Assembly: GCA_003427395.1 (NCBI GenBank) | Contig: BFEA01001066.1 | Coordinates: 37,071 to 82,321, forward strand | DNA length: 45,251 nt | From: Chara braunii | Taxonomy: Eukaryota; Streptophyta; Charophyceae; Charales; Characeae | Direction of reading: 5' to 3' | Part shown: piece by piece, positions 40,380-45,251 of the stretch | How positions within the stretch are numbered: the first letter of the stretch is position 1 | Layout of the letters: each line of letters opens with the position of its first letter | Translations under genes and position numbers: made by a program | The notes under the pieces: generated by a model | Seen by the model: only the letters and a program-made list of their open reading frames with translations | The model's database searches: none | Told to the model about the DNA's origin: nothing

Positions 40380-41823
40380 TTCGATTTGAGGCCACCAGAA
40401 CTGACGGTCCCGAATACGACGAGAAATACCGAAGGGCTGAAGTATGGATGAACAAGATATTACTGGCTAAATTAGCTGGTGAATCATTGGACCATCTTAC
40501 TAAGCATGACAGGCGTCGAGCAACTGAGAGGTCACAAGATTATTGATGGATCAACGGTCATCCGGAAAAGCGTAAAACCGACGTATCAGGATTATGGTTG
40601 ACGGTTCCCCATCCATTTCAACGATATGACTGGACCAAATCTGCGCATGAGGAGAAGACCGCTCACTTTGCCATACGTGTCACCGAAGCAACCATCGATC
40701 AAAATCGATGGTTCTGGTGTAACATTCGTGACGATGTTAGGCACGTGGTTGCCAACTGTTTAGTCAGTGCTGCCGATTGTGCACCTATCCGTGGGCCAAA
40801 TACGATAGTTCCGACAGAAGTAGAGCGTCCTTTCTAGCGGGTCAGTATGGACACGACAGACATTGACGTGCCACGTGGCCCCACTCGTTGTGAATATTCC
40901 GTTCTCTTGGTGCTAATCGACCACTTCTCGAAATATATCGAAGTCTGCCCTTGTAAAACACGTAAGACCTCCAAAATAGCTACATACATTGACCGATCCT
41001 CAATACCCATCTAGATACAGAAGAGATTCTAACTGACAATGTGTCCGAATTCAAAACCGAGGTAGAGGAATTACTGATGCGTCGTGGCGTTACTCTCCGA
41101 CACACTGCTCCCCATGTCTCTCAGTCCAGTGGGCTGGCCAAGAACGCGAACCACATGATTAAGACCGCTCTTCGCAGAAACTTAGCGGCCAAAGACACGC
41201 ATCCTTGGCCCGAGATAGTGTATCAAATCATCGGGATCCATCGAGCGACCCCTCACGAGTCCACTGGATTCACCCCCTTTCAGCTTCAAACAAATAGTAT
41301 CCCATGTGTCGACAATCAGAGTGTCTAAAAAATTGCCGAAACAGGGGAAAAGGACACGAGGTCAGCCCTCAAGGCCAAGGCTAAACGGTATGCGGAATTA
41401 ATGGAAAGAGTCATCCCTAGGCTAAATAGAAAAAGGCAGAAAATGACTGAACTAGCCCATGGTAGGCAGGTCCGTAGTTAGGAGGCCCGAAATGGGAATG
41501 CAGGCCCACAACACCAGTATAAGTTAGCCCTTGGGGACCTAGTGCAGGTACGTAAGTGTGCACATGCCCGAAAACTCGCTCCCAAATTTTCTGGCTGCTT
41601 TCGTGTAGTGGAACTCGGCCCCAACGGAGCAAATACTGTGCACATCGCTCCGGAGACCCGCGCCAGCCATAACTCTCTTCCTATTGTCTTCCATACCTCC
41701 CACCTTCACCCTCTCCCTCCCTCTGAGGACCCTATCTCGCCTCAGTCTTCTTTCTCCAGCCCAGACGAAGACCTTGCTTCCTCCCCATCATCTAATACTG
41801 CTTCTCGTCGACCTTCGCCATGA
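40380..41823 (+). pseudogene. Ty3/gypsy integrase
   Basis: N-terminal zinc region around RYDWTKSAHEEKTAHF to VVANCLVSAADC (40620-40790). The core follows after a stop at 40835-40837: VSMDTTDIDVPRGP, with its Asp, then LLVLIDHFSKYIEVCP. A frameshift near 41000 leads to LTDNVSEFKTEVEELL, with the second Asp. In QSSGLAKNANHMIKT the usual catalytic Glu is Lys. The C-terminal GPY/F-like part is LGDLVQVRKCAHARKLAPKF and GCFRVVELGPNGANT (41535-41640), followed by a Pro/Ser-rich tail to 41823. No chromodomain was recognised. The Glu loss and stops make it inactive. Confidence 0.9.
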
Positions 41824-42293
41824 GTTTCGCCATCGAACCGACCCTGATCCCTCCCTCCGCAGCTTCTTCCGCCTCGACCTTTGTTGCAGTTTCGCCAAGT
41901 CTCACATCCTCGTACCTGTCCCGATCTCCTCCGATTCGCGCAACTGTTCAGCCACCGAGCCTGGTACGTAGTTGTAGAAGTAACGATTTCAATAGAGCTG
42001 GGAGTAGCGGTCATCGTGGTGGAAACTTCGGCGTTCGAGCGATTCTCTCGGCCTAATCAGAGTGACGTAACGGTGATCGTCGCCTTCAGTGGCGATTTGT
42101 GCACTATCAGCTTGCAACGACGTAACGCGGTGGTCACCAGTTGGTGGCAGATTGGCGGCAGCGATTGGCCCGACCAGGCCGACAAGTAGTGGGGACCGAG
42201 TGTATCGATACTTTTTCTCTTCAAACTAGTAGCACTGATCTCTGATCCGCCAGCTCGTCCCCTTCCCCCTCTTCGTCCTTACCCTTTGCGCAG
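41824..42293 (+). other. Spacer between integrase and the 3' reading frame
   Basis: A Ser/Ala-rich frame (41820-42056) and an overlapping one (41881-42189) are present but neither has a domain. The stretch ends in a pyrimidine tract and CAG just before ATG at 42294, which resembles a splice acceptor. Confidence 0.35.
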
Positions 42294-43241
42294 ATGAATC
42301 GCTTCTCGACCTTCTCCCTCCCTTCAAATCTTCCAATTCACTGGCCATCTTGGGCCGATCCCCTTCTAACATTGGAGATTCGCCCCGCTACGATCCCTTC
42401 CTTCCATCCTTCTTACGTTCGTAAGTGGACTGAATTCGCGTCAGTCAGCGTGTGCATGCTAACGGTTAGGTATCACTGAGCTCGATACTACAACAATTCG
42501 GAGCTCGAGATCTATAACGAGATCTCGCTAGTGCTAGCACAAGTGTGGCTGACGGAGACGGAGACCTGTGGCACTTTAGTTCGACTTCTTTGTGGAGAGA
42601 TTGTTGAAGGAGGTAGAGCGACGGTCGCCTACGAGCTCCTCACTTTCCTTTCCCAGCTCGTCAACGACCTGTCGACGAACATCATTTCCTTCAATCTAAG
42701 CGATCATATTCAAGCCGAGCCTGTTACTTTGGAGAGGACGTTGACGCCAACAGTAATTTGGACGAACTGCACAAACGATTTTTGTCAATACTTGAGCGAT
42801 CACGATCCCATGGCTTGGGGCTATCTGGACATGGACGATCTTGCACCAGATAATTCCGACCTAGACGGGTTCTGGAACGCTTATCAGGCACACAATGAGG
42901 TGCCATCATACGACGATCCAGGACGCATAGCCATCGTGGGTCTGTCAGCCTAAGAAGAGTTGGAAGCCAGATCAACGTCAAAGGAAGAAGAGGAGGCATC
43001 AACACTCGAGCCCCGAGAGGCTCTTCCGGCCCGAGCGCCACCTGTTGCACGGGGAGGATCTGCTTTGAACCTCGAAGTCCCTACTGACGCGGCCAGTCGA
43101 CACGATGGCGCAAAATCCTCCCGCCGACGCCACCACTCTCGCTCACCATCTCCCTCCTTATCCACCCTCTCCGCGCTTCCTCCCCGTCCTCCTCCCCGAG
43201 CGAGCACTCCGACCTCGTCCAATCTACCGCCGCCCTCTTGA
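42294..43241 (+). pseudogene. Long reading frame downstream of pol, unknown function
   Basis: One frame of about 315 codons from ATG 42294 to a stop at 43241, broken only by TGA at 42477-42479 and TAA at 42951-42953. The N-terminal part (PSNLPIHWPSWADPLLTLEI) and centre (YNEISLVLAQVWLTETETCG, VAYELLTFLSQLVNDLSTNI, WGYLDMDDLAPDNSDLDGFW) look like folded protein. The C-terminal third is charged and then Ser/Pro/Arg-rich (SRRRHHSRSPSPS). No domain was recognised. Position and orientation fit an accessory ORF of the gypsy element, as known in some Tat and env-bearing lineages. I see no signal peptide or membrane anchor. Confidence 0.5.
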
Positions 43242-43957
43242 TTATCTCTCCTTTTCTCCTCTTCTCCACATCGAGTTCCCTCCAACCTACCGCATTTTCG
43301 CCAACCAGCTCTTCGGCCATCACTTTGTCGTGCGACTCTTATTCAAAGTCTTCCCTCATCACTCCCTGTCCTTCCCTCTCAACATCCTTCTCTTCTTTGT
43401 CGCCTGGAGACAGTACAACCATATGGAGTTGTATTGCATACCGAGTGCGGGAGGGTAATCTTGTTCTCGTCGGGGGGAAGAGGGTCGGGGTGAAGGTTTT
43501 TTACGGGTGACGGTCGGGTTGGGTGTGGGAGGAAATTTTCCAAAAAACACTTGGGTGGGGTTTGGTCACCTTAGGATTCTTTTTATTTATATTTTTGAAG
43601 GTGGGTTGTACTTCAAAAAATGTGGGTGGGTTGGGTGAAGTGCCAATTAAAAAAAAAGCTAATCTCTGTATGGAATCCACACGGAGTCACACAAACCAAA
43701 CCATGACTAGCCTTATGGTCCAGTCCTAATTTTCCAGGTATCACGACAAGGTCCAGGGTCCTAGTCCGCCTAGCGACAAACCATGCCCTAGCTGGACCAC
43801 CCTGTCTGGCGTTCCGACAACAGCGGCTGGTATCCGCAGCCCGTGTCCCAATCCTTCCGCCTTTGGATGAACTTTGGCGGCACCTAGCGATGGGTTGTTC
43901 AACCGCCAACCGAGTAGAAACACCTTTTGTCTGGTTTCCATGCCAGTTTTCCCGGTC
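43242..43957. other. No gene; includes dispersed repeat copy at 43,480-43,590
   Basis: Pyrimidine-rich sequence to 43440, then a G-rich stretch and the inverted partner of 29,578-29,690. A frame at 43105-43458 is open but Pro/Leu-rich and overlaps the 3' reading frame. I do not call it. Confidence 0.5.
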
Positions 43958-44070
43958 AGTGGGGTCTGAAAACGAGGTCAGCATTTGGAAAAGATTGCGG
44001 GTGGCGGCCTTATGGGGTCCCGCCTTCCATGCTCAAAAGTTTCCAGCCGCCGTGCAGTGGGGTCCAAGCC
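43958..44070 (+). mobile_element. Right end of a related Harbinger element or MITE
   Basis: AGTGGGGTCT (43958), ATGGGGTCC (44012) and AGTGGGGTCCAAGCC (44056-44070) repeat at about 45-54-bp spacing, the same architecture as 11213-11321. The end is followed by TCA instead of TTA. CCGCCG precedes the last motif in both copies. I could not find the left end with confidence; it may lie near 43700. Confidence 0.7.
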
Positions 44071-44872
44071 TCAATCTCTGCAATTCGTTGTCGGTTCGAG
44101 TCCCTACTTGTTATACACATATAATGCAGCATCTCACCATACTGTGACAAACTACTTTTCGTAGGCACGCGGCTTTCTGCGCGATTGTATTTCGTGGGTT
44201 AATCAGGAGGGGGCCGCCTGATTCCATGGATGCCCCCGTCTTTTAAAAAGAGGTTGGTCCCACTACGGTTGGTAATTAACCGCGTCTTAGCGAGCACGAA
44301 AATAATTATCGCCACAACTTCTTTCTTGTCCTGTTGTGGGGAGGGGAATCTTTGGCGCGATCACCACGCGGCGAGTTTTTTTTATTTCCTTTTTTTTTAT
44401 TTTGAACCCACACGGGTTCTCAAAATTTCTTTTTGCAATTAGGATTTTAATTAGGCTAGGAATTTGGGAGCGTCTTAATTTTTGGCTGCAACTACACAAG
44501 GCTCCTTACTTGCGTGCACATTGTTGCGTCCTATTCTGCGCTCTGCCCCTGCCGCGCCTAAATTTTAACCGCAACTGTAATCTCTTCTTGCTCCTTCTTA
44601 GCGAGCGCAGGTGTAACGGTAATCCTCTCCTTTCTTGATCTCTTCTTTTTCCACGCAAAGCTCAGTGCCTCTTCCCCCAGCTACCTCATTGGCCTTCAGA
44701 TGCATAACTGGATCGATGCATGGAGAGCGGCTATGTCCCTCACGCCGCGGGCCCATCATGTACCCGTAGGCACTCCCTCCTCCTCCCTTTCCTCCTGCTT
44801 TAGCATACTCTGGAATTATGTCGCGCAACTACGGAATGCGATAAAGCTAGGAAGTACGACTAATTCTCTTTG
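44071..44872. other. No recognisable gene
   Basis: Mixed AT-rich and pyrimidine-rich sequence. No domain, RNA gene or element end was identified. Confidence 0.5.
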
Positions 44873-44965
44873 TAATCTACACTTGGGAGTTAGCACGGTT
44901 GAGAGGATCGGCTACCGATCTCTAATCTACACTTGGGAGTTAGCACGGTTGAGAGGATCGGCTAC
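44873..44965. repeat. Tandem duplication, 43-bp units at 50-bp period
   Basis: TAATCTACACTTGGGAGTTA and the following AGCACGGTTGAGAGGATCGG are repeated exactly 50 bp apart, ending in CTAC in both copies. Confidence 0.95.
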
Positions 44966-45159
44966 TGAGCGGAGACAGAAAGGTGAGTAGGAGGTTGGGC
45001 GATCCGACGAGCTGGTGCTGGGTAGGCGGGGTTAACGTGTGACCGCGAAGGATTGTGGCATACAGGTGAACCTGACTTGCATACTTAGCTTAAGCGGGAT
45101 GACAACTTCGGGTTGTTGATAGGTGCGAGGCGACGGACTGCCCGCATCGAGGGAGCTTT

Positions 45160-45160
<1 letters not shown>

Positions 45161-45251
<91 letters not shown>
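45161..45251. repeat. (AG)n microsatellite at the window end
   Basis: About 45 uninterrupted AG units reach the edge of the window, so the true length is unknown. Confidence 0.98.

Noticed and set aside
43081-43458. Pro/Leu-rich frame as an env-like gene
   Set aside because: It overlaps the better supported 3' frame, is pyrimidine-derived and shows no signal peptide or fusion motif.
44873-44965. CRISPR-like or satellite array
   Set aside because: Only two copies with a 7-bp spacer, so it is a simple tandem duplication.
33238-45160. LTR pair for the gypsy element
   Set aside because: I compared 33,700-35,650 with 43,240-45,130 by eye and found no long direct repeat. Dot-plot analysis would decide.

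Overview
This window reads as a repeat-dense stretch of a eukaryotic nuclear genome. I found no convincing single-copy host gene, rRNA, tRNA or CRISPR array. It holds layered mobile elements in several stages of decay: a large PIF/Harbinger DNA transposon, many small Harbinger-like MITEs, L1-type non-LTR retrotransposons, two copies of a poly(A)-ending noncoding repeat, and a Ty3/gypsy LTR-type retrotransposon, with many (GA/CT)n tracts and homopolymer runs. The mixture and the style of the element proteins suggest a large streptophyte genome. A charophyte alga such as Chara is my best guess, but this rests on impression and is only moderately supported.

Region 1 (1-3,586): microsatellites, homopolymers, small MITEs with TTA target duplications (two joined end to end through one shared TTA) and a 163-bp tandem repeat. 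Region 2 (3,587-11,321): an almost complete PIF/Harbinger element with 24-bp terminal inverted repeats and a TTA duplication. It carries a DDE transposase on the plus strand (one frameshift) and, on the minus strand, the Myb/SANT-like partner protein plus extra hypothetical coding segments. Inside it are two 108-110-bp direct repeats about 2 kb apart. Each contains stem II, GAAA, stem III and the cleavage-site C of a hammerhead ribozyme, with a damaged CUGA box. A 517-bp foldback element sits at the end of the Myb-like gene and supplies its stop codon.

Region 3 (11,325-24,170): MITEs, then a plus-strand LINE ORF2 remnant meeting a minus-strand LINE tail to tail. The minus-strand LINE is one copy split in two by a 3.65-kb poly(A)-ending repeat (element A). 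Its upstream half runs through ORF2 endonuclease and reverse transcriptase back to ORF1 near 24,160. Region 4 (24,570-27,622): element B, a second copy of the same repeat. A short hairpin with covarying base pairs recurs near the tails of both LINEs and both A/B copies. Region 5 (27,623-34,780): trinucleotide and G-rich sequence, inverted repeats, a retroposed 281-bp sequence with a perfect 16-bp target duplication, a MITE holding a nested LINE tail, and a foldback between (GA)n and (CT)n tracts.

Region 6 (34,782-43,241): a decayed Ty3/gypsy element with gag, protease, reverse transcriptase, RNase H and integrase in order. Catalytic residues are lost in protease, RT and integrase. It has three unusual additions: an ORF upstream of gag, a PHD-type C4HC3 finger between RNase H and integrase, and a roughly 315-codon reading frame downstream of integrase. 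I could not find its LTRs. Region 7 (43,242-45,251): a detached Harbinger right end, a 50-bp-period duplication and a terminal (AG)n tract.
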